DNA of 64,000 nucleotides from positions 9,763,875 through 9,827,874 of the forward strand of contig NC_133300.1 of NCBI RefSeq assembly GCF_005239225.2, written 5' to 3'. Below the pieces are notes generated by a model. It saw only the letters and a program-made list of their open reading frames with translations. It searched no databases and was not told the DNA's origin. Source of the stretch: Populus alba (taxonomy: Eukaryota > Streptophyta > Magnoliopsida > Malpighiales > Salicaceae). A program made the translations under genes and the position numbers. Positions 34,240 to 44,086 of the stretch are shown piece by piece. The stretch's first letter is position 1; each line of letters begins with the position of its first letter.

Positions 34240-34650
34240 TGTGTTGTACAGCGAAATTCTGATTCGCTACCAAAACTGTGTCGGCTGTAGCGAATTAGCA
34301 TTCACTGTCGAAACTGAGTCTCCTGCAGCGAATTAGTATTCGCTGCCGAATTGTGTGTTGTGCAGCAAAACTATGATTCACTGCCAAAACTGCGTCGGCT
34401 GCAGCGAATTAGTATTCGCTGCCGAAACCGTGTCAGCTGCAGCGAAACTCTGATTCGCTGCTGAAACTATGGCACCAGCAACGAAAAAGTTTTTGCTGCC
34501 GAACTGGCTGCCAGCAGAGAAACAATTTTCATTGCCGAACTGGCAGCCTGCAGCGAACCAATTCTCGTTGCCGAACTGGCAGCCTGCAGCGAACCAGTTC
34601 TCGTTGCCGAATTAGGCAGCCTGCAGCGAACCTGTTCTCACTGCCGAATT
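34240..34650 (+). repeat. GCAGCGAA / TTCGCTGC motif cluster
   Basis: About twenty alternating copies of gcagcgaa and ttcgctgccgaa and near-variants, at irregular 20-45 bp spacing. A smaller cluster lies at 33058-33200. Since the two motifs are reverse complements of one another, the region can fold into many alternative hairpins. Confidence 0.8.
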
Positions 34651-35002
34651 CTACAATAAGCCTCCTAGATAGAAATGACTTAAATGCTAGTAACAATTTC
34701 ATGGTATGATGGTGTAAAATATGGAACACTTGAATGTGAACATATGAACTCTTGAAATAAGTGTGGTGATGAATGTGATTCAAAAATATAAATGTACTGA
34801 TTTGTGACAATTGATGTCTTAGGTGGTGCGGTCGGGATTGGACCATCGTCAAGACAAGAACAACCCATAGGTGGAGCAGGTAGGTGAATTGCACCTTCCC
34901 TTTTCATACGTTGAATAATGAAATACTTTAACATGAATATTACCATATTGTGTTAGAACCAATATTAGATTGTCGAACTCTTAAATGTTGACAATGGTTG
35001 AT

Positions 35003-35200
35003 TAGCTTCGGCTAATGGCATCAAGATGGATGGCGGGGACAAATGAATGATTAGCTTCGGCTAATGGCATCCAAAAGGATGACCGTGACGAATGATTGAT
35101 TAGCTTTAGCTAATGGCATCCGAAGTGGATGACCGGGGTGAGTGAACGGTTAACCTCAGCAAATGATGCCTTAAGAGGATAGCCGGGTTTAAGATCATGG
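35003..35200 (+). repeat. tandem repeat of about 50 bp (gattagcttcggctaatggcat)
   Basis: Three good units and one decayed unit of a block running from gattagctt-cggctaatgg to a gga-tgaccgggg part. Part of the Tekay-type LTR. Confidence 0.75.
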
Positions 35201-35769
35201 TTGATTGCAGAAATTGGTGCATCTATATGTACTACAAGCTGTTTATACCAAGTACATGAAGAAATTATAAATGTTAATGCTTTATTTAACTACCAGACCG
35301 TTTAGTTACCATTATTATTATTATTAAGTAATTGCATTCTCTTAAATGTTTTCTACTGCTGCAGGGACGTCACACCAACGAGATGTTTAGGAAACCCGAT
35401 ACACGGGAACCTACTTTTACAAGGAATCATGTAGATGCATTCTAAATCACAATGTATTTTGTATGAATCAATGTACTGAATGTATAACTTTTATTAGATC
35501 CTTTTGTTTAAATTCGTAATGGCTATTAGTAGGATAGGAATGCAAACTCATGTCTATGTATGTATATTTTTAATATGAACATCTAATCATGCAACCATAA
35601 TATTACGTGTTTATGTAAGATTCACTTTTAAATGAAATTGTTGATTCTATGGATTGTATTTGATGATGTGAGGGATCAGGTTCACTGATTACGGCTCCAT
35701 GTGTGTTAGGTATATATAAAAAAAAATTAATGTTGTTTTGGGCATGAAAAACTGGGTTGTTACACATGG

Positions 35770-35924
35770 TCTTGGGAATTTGACTAAAAAAGACCCTCTT
35801 TGCTAGTTTTTAAGAAAACTAGATGGGAAGCCTATCCCCAATCCACAGAGGGATTTTAAGCTGTTATTGGATGTAAAACCTAGCGAAGATGTGAGCCATA
35901 ATCACAACTACATGTTCATACACA
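35770..35924 (+). pseudogene. Athila ORF3 3' end and pre-LTR region
   Basis: Resumes ORF3 after the Tekay-type LTR and reaches a stop at 35804-35806. About 120 bases of non-coding sequence lead to the 3' LTR. The same stretch is present in E2 at 40314-40464. Confidence 0.7.
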
Positions 35925-36898
35925 TGCTTGATTAGTACTTAAAAGTGCATATTTATCAAGGTTTTATATCATCATTTTGCACTTAAAGTATTAATAACTC
36001 CTTAACTAAAGCATGTTTTATAATAACAAGTCTAATACTATAAAATGCCCTAATATATGGTAAATGTTCATCTTAAATGCAGGCCTATCACATAAATCAA
36101 AGGATTGATTGATGAATTCAACTACTGAAATTTGTGAAGATAAAGAGAGGGTGAAACTTAGAAAAGAGATGTTGGTGCAGTCCAAACTGGAACACTGTTT
36201 GGTAATTGGGTCATATCTCGAGTTCTAGAAGTCCAAATGACCTTAAATGTTTACACAGATTCAGTAAGACATAGACCTACAACTTGCATTTTTTATTAAG
36301 ATCTAAGAAGGCCGTTTTCAAGTCCAAATTATAGCAACAACAAAGACGTCTGAATCTGTCCTGCAGCCCGAACACTGTTTAGTGTTTGGCCCATATCTGG
36401 AGTTCTAGAAGTCCAAATGACCTACATTTTTTTTTCCTGGAAAGCTAAGTCAATTTCCTACAACTTGCATGTTTTCCAGAGGACCCAGTTTGGATGGTAG
36501 CTTTTTTGTTTTATTCAGACAAGAAGATAAGAATTTTCACCAAGTCAAAAGTTGGCCACCCACTCAACAATTATTTATCAAATCAATAATTCTGAATTTT
36601 GGCCTATAAAAGGAGGCATTTGCCATGCATTTGGGGGCTTGGTTGTTTAGATCAAGTTCATGCTCTTTATTTCTCTCTTTATATTTTTTGTAATTCTTAA
36701 GTTTTGCTTTCATTAATTTCTTGTTTATGCTTTTCATCTCCTTTCCTTTCCTTAGTTAACTTGTATCTTATTTATGTTCTTGTTTAGTTTATTTATGTTT
36801 CTCTTCTTCATTATGTTTAGCTAAGTTTATTATGTCAAGGTGAAAAGGTTACACTAATGGTGTAAAAACAAGTATAGTGTAAACTCAACATGGACCTT

Positions 36899-37191
36899 GG
36901 GGGTTGTTCTGGATTTCTTGTTCTGTTTTTTCTTTGTGTTAGGCTTGGAACCTTATTCAAATTGGTTCCTCTCATAACCATAGTTTCGTATTCAAATGTT
37001 CTTCCTTTTGTTTGTTTGCAGTTTTAGCTTTTAAGGGAGCCAGTTCCCTTTTGTTGTTTTTCAGTTATTGTTGTCTTGATTTATAAGGGGTTTTGTCCCT
37101 TTCTGTCCATATCTGTTTATGTTTCCTGTTGTTTATTCAGCAGTGACTAATTTTGATCTTTAATACACTTACATTTCGATCAAAAAAAAAA
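36899..37191 (+). mobile_element. probable 5'-truncated LINE tail
   Basis: About 290 bases absent from the Athila LTR copy at 43390-43430, ending in acatttcgatc followed by an A-run. That ending resembles the 3' end of plant L1-type LINEs. Ten bases of the target (aatgtttact) are missing and no target duplication is visible, so the event included a deletion. Assignment to LINEs rests on the tail only. Confidence 0.5.
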
Positions 37192-37652
37192 TATTAACAT
37201 GTCTTATCTTTTTATCTTACTAATTCTTAATACCTTGCTTGTTAAATGGTTAATCTAGATTTGTGTTGTATAATAATTGGTACAACAAATGCTTGTCACT
37301 CTCATAGCCTGACCGTATGGTATTACCTACACCTGGGCTATGAAAGGAACTTGATTTGTTGTTAACATCAATTAACATCATGAATTCCTGACAATATTTA
37401 AAAGTTCGGTGTTATGTAAATAAGATAATCAATATGATCATGTTAATAATTTATAATGAGCTATTAATGAGAAATTATCCGAATGGAACCTCCTTTGTGT
37501 GTGGTTTTCAATTGAATAATAAGAGTTTATACTATACTTGTTTGAAATACTATTGGTGGATCCTCTAACCTTGACATTTGTTTTATCATTGTTTAATCCT
37601 TACATTAATCTTCCATCTCAAAGTTCTCATTAATTTCTTCATCTTCTTCTTT

Positions 37653-37865
37653 TATTATTATTATTATTATTATTATTAGTACTACTACTACTACCACTAC
37701 TACTACTACTACTACTATTATTATTATTATTATTATTATTATTTACATTCTGTTTATATTATATAATATATCTCTTTGATATTTTCATAAACTCAGTATA
37801 TAGGCTGGAAACCTGTGACCCGATCTTTTAGATCATTCTCAGGTATAACAACGCCACGTACGGAA

Positions 37866-37909
<44 letters not shown>
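37653..37909 (+). repeat. (TTA)n/(ACT)n microsatellites around a 123-bp inserted segment
   Basis: Runs of tta, act and att flank a segment (37743-37865) containing cagtatataggctggaaacc. Athila LTRs at 25140 and 47560 have only a short (TTA)n here, while the piece at 43870-44086 carries both run and segment. The segment therefore entered one LTR lineage. Confidence 0.75.
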
Positions 37910-37910
<1 letters not shown>

Positions 37911-38069
37911 AGTTATTGTTGGTGTTGGTGTTGTTGTTGTTGTTGTTGTTATTTATAATTTGTACAATTAACCTCTCTATGGTTCGACCCCGGTCTTGCC
38001 GGGTTATTTATTACTTCGACACTCCTGCACTTGAGAGAAGACATCAATCTTTTGGTCGTGTCAAGTTCT

Positions 38070-38087
38070 TAGCGCCGTTGCCGGGGA
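38070..38087 (+). other. primer-binding site of Athila E2 (tRNA-Asp type)
   Basis: TAGCGCCGTTGCCGGGGA, differing at one base from the canonical Athila site TGGCGCCGTTGCCGGGGA. Confidence 0.85.
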
Positions 38088-38291
38088 GGTAAATTCTTGT
38101 ACAAATTATAGTATTTATTTTGTTTTCTCTTTTCACTTTTCTTGTATCTAACTTTATTTCTTTTATTTTGTTTTGTTTCCTTTTCTTTTGTTTTCTTCTT
38201 CCTTTTATTCTCTTTCTACACGTGCATGAGTGTTTGGTCACGTACATTAAGTGGTAGACTTTGTAGGGTATCCTCATCATTTTCAGAAAAT

Positions 38292-39305
38292 ATGGCCGAA
38301 GAAGATAACCAGTCACTTCATAAGGAGAATAACCATGTTAGAACACTTAGAGACCACATGAATCCCACAAGACCAAGTGCACCCTCATGCATACTTTTCC
38401 CTCCTGATGCATCCCATTTTAATTTTAAGCCAGACATTATTCAACTTTTACCTTTTTTTCATGGCTTAAATCTAGAAAATCCATACTTGCATTTGAGAGA
38501 ATTTGAAGAAGTTTGTAACACCTATAATGACTTAAATTGTAGCATGAATACCATTAGATTAAAGCTTTTTCCTTTTTCATTAAAAGATAAAGCTAAAACA
38601 TGGCTACAAAATCTTAGGTCAGGATCCATTTGTGCTTGGGATGAAATGCAACAATAATTTTTAAAGAAGTTTTTTCCATCTCACAGAATAAACTCTTTCA
38701 AAAGACAAATCACCACTTTCACTCAAAAACCAGGAGAAACATTTTACCAATGTTGGGATAGGTATCGAGACTTGATTAATACTTGCCCTCATCATAGTTT
38801 TGAAACATGGAGATTGGTTTCACATTTTTATAAAGGATTAACACCTAAAGATAGGCAAATGGTGGAATTGATGTGCAATAGAACTTTTGAAGATAAAGAC
38901 CCTGATGAAGCAATGGAGTACCTAGACTTGCTAGCTGAAAATGCTCAAAATTGGGAGACTACGGGCACTTATGAGGCACCGGGTAAAACTCAACCTTATA
39001 CATCTAATGGAGGTATGTATAACCTTAGGGAAGATCATGACCTCCAATCCAAGTTTGCATCTTTAGCTAGAAAAGTCGAGGCACTAGAATTGAAAAGGAG
39101 TGGTCAATTAAAATCTGTTCAAGACATTATGTGTCAAATCTGTGAAACAAATGAACATGCAGCCAATGATTGTCCAACTTTGCCTTCTTTCAAGGAATGC
39201 CTCCATGAACAAGTCCATGCTTTAAACAGTTTCCAAATGCCCAATCATAACCCATACTCGCAAACATACAATCCTGGTTGGAGAAATCACCCAAATTTTA
39301 GTTGA
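38292..39305 (+). pseudogene. gag of Athila E2
   Basis: Begins at ATG 38292 (MAEEDNQSLHKEN); an upstream in-frame ATG at 38142 lies in the leader and is not likely. It has FPPDASHFNFKPDIIQLL, HLREFEEVCNTYNDLN, FPFSLKDKAKTWLQNLR, a TAA at 38655 where E1 has a glutamine codon, then FLKKFFPS, FYKGLTPKDRQMVEL, the zinc motif CQICETNEHAANDC and YNPGWRNHPNFS. A further stop at 39303 replaces a tryptophan. It is the least damaged Athila gag here. Confidence 0.85.
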
Positions 39306-40464
39306 AAGAGTGATAACAATAATGCACAAACTTCACAACCATCATTTCAAGCACACCATAATTTTCAAAATTCTCATGGATATGCACCTCCTTATGCTCC
39401 ACCTCCTAGAAGAAATCTTGAGAAAACATTGCATTCATTCATTGAAAAGAGAACGGTAAGTTTCCATCTCAACCACAACAAAATCCAAAGGAGAAATACA
39501 ATGTAAATGCAAGTAGTTTCAGAAGTCAACACATAGGTCAAGTCAAATCAGACATCACTCTTCGCAGTGGTAAGGTTATTGAAAAACCCACTCTTGAACC
39601 TTGTGACAAAGATGATGAATCAATCTCTAAGGGTAAGGAAGGGGTTGAATCTGAACATTGCAAAGAAAAGATTGATTTCCCACCAGCACTTCCATTTCCT
39701 CATGCCATGACCAAATAGGAAGCAATCGATGATGAAAAAGGCACTGAAAATTTTGTCGCGGATCATTTGTCAAAGTTGACAATAGATTCGACATCTGACA
39801 TCACATCAATCAATAATTACTTTCCTGATGAATCTTTACTTTCTCTTAGTTCAATGCCTTGGTTTGCTAAAAATAACAATTTTCTTGCTTTAGGATTTTT
39901 GCCAGCTCATTTGGATAACCAAGATAAAAAAAAAATTTTGAGCGACGTGCAAAACCTTTATTGGGATGACCCTTACTTATTCAAATATTGTCCTAATCAA
40001 ATATTTCAAAGATGTATTCCCAACAATGAGGTAAGTAGTGTCATTAAATGTTGTCACTCTAAAGCATGTAGGGATCATTTCTCGTCAAAAAAGACGATTG
40101 CAAAAATCTTAAAAAGTGGATTTTACTGGCCCACCATGTTCAAGGACTCATTCTGCAAAACCTGTGAAAAGTGTCAAAAGGTAGGATTTATTTCAAAACA
40201 TAGAGAGTCTTTAAATAGTCTTTTATTGACTCTTAAGTCTCATCATAGTGGAGATGTGAATCGGGCAATTCATGATTTATGACCCCATTTTCATAAAGAA
40301 CAAGCTCATCATAGTCTTGGGAATCTGACTATATGAAAAAAAAACCCTGTTTGCCAGTTTTTAAGAAAACTGGATGGGAAGCCTATCCCTGACCCATAGA
40401 GGGCGTTTAAGCCGTTCTTGGACGTAAAACCAAGGAAAGATGTGAGCCACAATCACAACATCCA
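39306..40464 (+). pseudogene. Athila E2 remnants: gag end, RNase H end, integrase zinc region, ORF3 end
   Basis: gag tail with ITLRSGKVIEKP (39556) and a TAG at 39716. It then joins directly to the RNase H end (FVADHLSKL, 39755) and the spacer YFPDESLLSL. The integrase N-terminus follows (CCHSKACRDHFSSKKT; FCKTCEKCQK, with the zinc histidines and cysteines). Near 40200 it joins the end of ORF3 (LLLTLKSHHSGDVNRAIHDL). Two deletions took out most of pol. Confidence 0.8.
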
Positions 40465-40557
40465 CATTTTTTTTTTTAAAAAAAAAAAAGGGAGAAAGAG
40501 AGAGAGACTCCAACTGGCTTCCATTTACGTGATATGATTGCATTTTCTTTTTCTCAT

Positions 40558-40567
40558 CTATAAAACC
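40558..40567 (+). promoter_or_regulatory. putative TATA box of LOG-like copy 2
   Basis: ctataaaacc lies about 65 bases upstream of ATG 40624, a typical distance for a plant TATA box and short 5' UTR. The region from about 40573 aligns with the upstream of copy 1 (cccttcattt...actcaac). Confidence 0.5.
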
Positions 40568-40623
40568 TTATTCTTTTTCCCTTCATTTCTACTCAACCCA
40601 TACAAGCATAAACAAGTCTTGAA

Positions 40624-40738
40624 ATGGCAGGATCCTCAGCTCTTAAAATAAAAAATATTTGTGTTTTTTATGGATCCAGTCCTGGGAAAGAAAAAGAGTT
40701 TTTAGAATCAGCAAATCATCTTGGTCAGGTACTAGCTG
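40624..40738 (+). pseudogene. LOG-like: LOG-type cytokinin riboside phosphoribohydrolase, first exon, copy 2
   Basis: ATG 40624 opens 38 codons, starting MAGSSALKIKNICVF and going on with YGSSPGKEKEFLES and LGQVLA. This is a well-preserved LOG N-terminus, with the CVFxGSSPG turn intact except that the usual cysteine is tyrosine. The protein family hydrolyses cytokinin nucleoside monophosphates in the cytosol. The exon stops at 40738 where CRM element F begins; the matching downstream half (ERKIHLVYGGGS) is not found after F because F's other end is lost. Clearly a fragment. It is less diverged than copy 1, and in the same orientation 27 kb away. Confidence 0.78.
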
Positions 40739-41664
40739 TGATGCGAACCTCGTGATCACGTGGTCACGTAACCCACACACAAAGATACCAATTCCTGGAA
40801 AGCCAAGTAAATCAGGTTTGATAGGAGTGTGACACAAAGATAACTTGTACCTAGGCACCAGCACTATTGGAAACGTAAACCCCCACTCAACGAATATTGA
40901 TTCGCGAACGAGAAGTATAAGGATGACGCCACGAAGCCAGTTGTTCTTCGATAAGTCGTTTTCAGTTCTTTAGAGAACCAAGAAAGGGAGATTATCCAAC
41001 CAACACACAACAAGTGCAGCAAAGAAGTTTATTGATATGAAAATTGCGTAACCTTACATGTTTGTTTATGCCTCTATTTATACTGACTCTAGACTTAAAG
41101 AAACCCTAATGGACCCCCCTTAGGTGGACTTATATGAAGCCCACTTACAATTGACCCAAATAAGTAATAATAACCCAAAAACTAAGAAGAAAATAATAAA
41201 AATCCGAGAATTACCATCCTAAATATGCTAGAATTAAATTTGTGTTGTTGCCCCCTTTCCTTTGATGTCCTTGATTAGCTTGGATAAATTTCCTCCTTTG
41301 TTGCTGATTTAATTACTTTCCTTCATATGTTAGGAAAAGCATTAAATAGTCCTTCCCTCTTTAGGAATAAGATATGGCCAACTTCCTTACTTAATTAGGA
41401 GAATAATAAGTTGTTGGCTTTTTATCCTTGTAGCATTAGGAAACAAAACAAACCTAACAAGGTTGGTATTGGGCTGGACATATCAACCCCTTGTTCCATA
41501 TGAATTGGGCTCTTCTTGGACCTGAACTAGATGAATTAAAGGTTGTCCTTCATGCTCCTTAAATGTCCCAAACCCTTCTAGGTCCATCTTGCTCCATAAG
41601 TCCTTCATGCACCTCCAATGGATCGTTGGCATGATTACGCTTAGTGTTGGGCTGATCCGCATCA
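40739..41664 (-). repeat. 3' LTR of CRM element F
   Basis: 926 bp on the + strand from TGATGCGAACC to GATCCGCATCA. It begins directly after LOG-like exon bases tactagctg; the expected duplication would be agctg (40734-40738), but its partner is lost with the other end. Confidence 0.87.
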
Positions 41665-42979
41665 TCCCCTCTCGCTTCAAAAGGATTCGACCTCGAATCA
41701 TTGCCTACATCAAACAAAGTAAGATCAGAAACATTAAAGGTAGCACTAACACCATACTCACCTGGCAAATCAACTTTATAGGCATTGTCATTGATCCTCT
41801 CAAGGATCTGAAATGGCCCATCTCCTCGTGGTTGTAGCTTTGATTTCCTATGGGCCGGAAATCTCTCCTTGCCCATATGCACCCAAACTCAATTGTCGGG
41901 CTGAAAGACAACATGTTTGTGCCCCTTATTGGCTTTGGTCGCATACACACGATTCTTCTTTTCAATATGTTGCCGCACACTCTCATGGAGTGTTTTCACC
42001 ACCTGTGCTTTACGATTACCATCCAAACTAACCCTTTCATCAACAGGCAAATGAATCAAATCCATTGGAGTTAAAGGGTTAAATCCATACACAATTTCAA
42101 ATGGTGAAAATTTAGTAGTAGAGTGCACACTACGATTATATGCAAACTCTATAAATGGCAAACAATCTTCCCAATTCTTTAAGTTCTTTTGAATGACAGC
42201 ACGTAGAAGTTGTGTTAAGGTCCTATTAACTACTTTGGTTTGTCCATCTGTTTGGGGGTGACAAGTAGTTGAAAACAACAATTTAGTACCCAATTTTCCC
42301 CATAATACCTTCCAAAAATAGCTAAGGAACTTAACATTTCTATCAGAAACAATGCTCTTAGGGACCCCGTGAAGTCGTACTATCTCCCTAAAGAACAAAT
42401 CAGCAATGTTAGTGGCATCATCGGTTTTATGACATGGAATAAAGTGTGCCATCTTTGAAAACCTATCAACAACTACAAAGATTGAATCCCTACCCTGTTT
42501 TGACCTAGGTAAACCTAAGATGAAATCCATCGAAATGTCTACCCATGGTTCCTTAGGTACAGGAAAAGGGGTATACAAGCCATGTGGTTGAGTCCTAGAC
42601 TTTGCTTTCCTACAAGTTATGCATTTATCACATATGCGCTGCACATCTTTTTTCATTTTAGGCAAAAACAAAATGCTCATGCAACACATCCAAAGTCTTA
42701 ACAACACCAAAATGCCCCATCAACCCGCCCCCATGTGCTTCACGTACAAGCAATTCACGCATAGAACTTAATGGAACACATAATCGACTCTCTTTAAACA
42801 AATATCCATCAAGTTTATAAAACTTCCCAAAAGTCGAAGTTTCGCAAGCATTGTAAACATTAGCAAAATCACTATCATCCTTGTACAATTCTTTTGTGTG
42901 TTCAAATCCTAGAAATCTAGCATCCAAAGTTGATAAAAGAACATACCTGCGCGAAAGTGCATCAGCTACAATGTTTTCC
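41665..42979 (-). pseudogene. integrase of CRM element F, active-site glutamate changed
   Basis: Minus-strand integrase with the zinc region ([12 protein letters not shown]), [14 protein letters not shown] and SDRNVKF (second Asp of SDRD now Asn). The block [13 protein letters not shown] has lysine where D and A have the catalytic glutamate. A TGA replaces a tryptophan in the DNWVW segment near 41888. The right end retains VADALSRR of RNase H, then fuses to Athila LTR. Inactive on several counts. Confidence 0.87.
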
Positions 42980-43869
42980 AGAGGACCCAGTTCGGATGGT
43001 AGCATTTTTGTTTTATTCAGACAAGACGATAAGGATTTTCACCAAGTCAAAAGTTGGCCACCCACTCAACAATTATTTATCAAATCAATAATTCCGAATT
43101 TTGACCTATAAAAGGAGGCATTTGCCATGCATTTGGGGGCTTGGTTGTTCAGATCAAGTTCATGCTCTTTATTTCTCTCTTTATATTTTTTGTAATTCTT
43201 AAGTTTTGCTTTAATTAATTTCTTGTTTATGCTTTTCATTTCCTTTCCTTTCCTTAGTTAACTTGTATCTTATTTATGTTCTTGTTTAGTTTATTTATGT
43301 TTCTCTTCTTCATTATGTTTAGCTAAGTTTATTATGTCAAGGTGAAAAGGTTACACTAATGGTGTAAAAACAAGTATAGTGTAAACTCAACATGGACCTT
43401 AATGTTTACTATTAACATGTCTTATCTTTTTATCTTACTAATTCTTAATACCTTGGTTGTTAAATGGTTAATCTAGATTTGTGTTGTATAATACTTGGTA
43501 CAACAAATGCTTGGCACTCTCATAGCCCGACCGTATGGTGTTACCTACACCTAGGCTATGAAATGAACTTGATTTGTTGTTAACATCAATTAACATCATG
43601 AATTCCTGACAATATTTAAAAGTTCGATATTATGTAAATAAGATAATTAATATGATCATGTTAATAATTTATAATGAGCTATTAATGATAAATTATCCGA
43701 TTGGAACCTCCTTTGTGTGTGGTTTCCAATTGAATAATAAGAGTTTATACTATACTTGTTTGAAATACTATTGGTGGATCCTCTAACCTTGACATTTGTT
43801 TTTATCATTGTTTAATCCTTACATTAATCTTCCATCTCAAAGTTCTCATTAAATTTCTTCATCTTCTTC

Positions 43870-43910
<41 letters not shown>

Positions 43911-44086
43911 GTAACTACTACTACTACTATTACTATTACTATTACTATTATTACTATTATTATTTACATTCTGTTTATATTATATATAATATATCTCTTT
44001 GATATTTTCATAAACGCAGTATATAGGCTGGAAACCTGTGACCTGATCTATTTTTTTAGATCTTCAAACTTTCTCAGGTATAACAA
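42971..44086 (+). repeat. Athila LTR fragment, both ends missing
   Basis: Matches 36467-37850 of the shared Athila LTR without the LINE-like tail. It has CTATAAAAGG near 43106, the (TTA)n/(ACT)n run (43873-43971) and the extra segment ending ctcaggtataacaa at 44086. The first 540 bases and the LTR end are absent. Confidence 0.82.

Larger units (their letters stand above)
32990..35764 (+). repeat. Tekay/Del-type solo LTR
   Basis: 2775 bp from TGTAAACACCC to GGGTTGTTACA, inserted in ORF3. It is flanked by catag (32985-32989) and catgg (35765-35769), one mismatch apart. E2 shows the uninterrupted join. The TGTAACACCC/GTTACA termini and large size fit Tekay/Del chromoviruses; orientation is inferred from the TATAAATA at 33337-33344. 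It contains an (AT)n run (33008-33045), a six-copy tandem array and two clusters of GCAGCGAA/TTCGCTGC motifs. Short ORFs over the tandem array are by-products of the repeat. Confidence 0.8.
22677..38063 (+). mobile_element. Athila-like Ty3/gypsy retrotransposon E1 with nested insertions
   Basis: Plus-strand element with 5' LTR 22677-25300, Asp-type primer site, gag, protease, RT, RNase H, integrase, a small third ORF and 3' LTR 35925-38063. The primer site, the gag CCHC-type motif and the protease motif ALLDLGASVNLLP are typical of the Athila lineage as I know it. Four insertions interrupt it: a CRM solo LTR (22715-23743), a deleted CRM element (30460-31932), a Tekay-type LTR (32990-35764) and a LINE-like tail (36899-37191). 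Removing them gives a conventional element of about 9.8 kb. All genes are broken. Confidence 0.85.
35925..38063 (+). repeat. Athila LTR shared by E1 (3') and E2 (5')
   Basis: Starts TGCTTGATTAGTAC and ends GGTCGTGTCA; a TATA box CTATAAAAGG lies at about 36604-36613. To the left is the end of E1, to the right a primer site and gag of E2, so the LTR is shared in a tandem. It is lengthened by a LINE-like tail (36899-37191), trinucleotide runs (37653-37742 and 37866-37909) and an extra segment (37743-37865). Confidence 0.85.
35925..40464 (+). mobile_element. Athila-like element E2, internally deleted, no 3' LTR
   Basis: Shares its 5' LTR with E1, followed by a primer-binding site at 38070-38087, gag (38292-39305 and beyond), then a direct jump near 39715 from after gag to the end of RNase H. 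The integrase zinc region follows, with a second jump near 40194 to the end of ORF3. It stops just before the position where a 3' LTR should start and is replaced by LOG-like upstream sequence. Protease, RT, most of RNase H and the integrase core are deleted. Confidence 0.82.
40739..42979 (-). mobile_element. CRM element F, truncated
   Basis: Minus-strand element: 3' LTR 40739-41664, polypurine-like tract 41665-41678, integrase and the end of RNase H up to 42979. The rest of pol, gag and the 5' LTR are missing. At 42971-42979 the sequence passes into an Athila LTR through nine bases (atgttttcc) that both families share. Sequence is closest to element D rather than A. Confidence 0.85.

Noticed and set aside
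33867..34336. Cysteine-rich repeated ORFs (MCVFCWDF...) that look like a repeat protein
   Set aside because: They are translations of the 57-bp tandem array in an LTR; open only because the unit pair lacks stops.
33866..35200. Regular repeats resembling a CRISPR array
   Set aside because: The units are contiguous tandem repeats without unique spacers, in a plant LTR.
36894..37200. Target duplication for the LINE-like tail
   Set aside because: Flanks do not repeat and ten target bases are missing; the event included a deletion.
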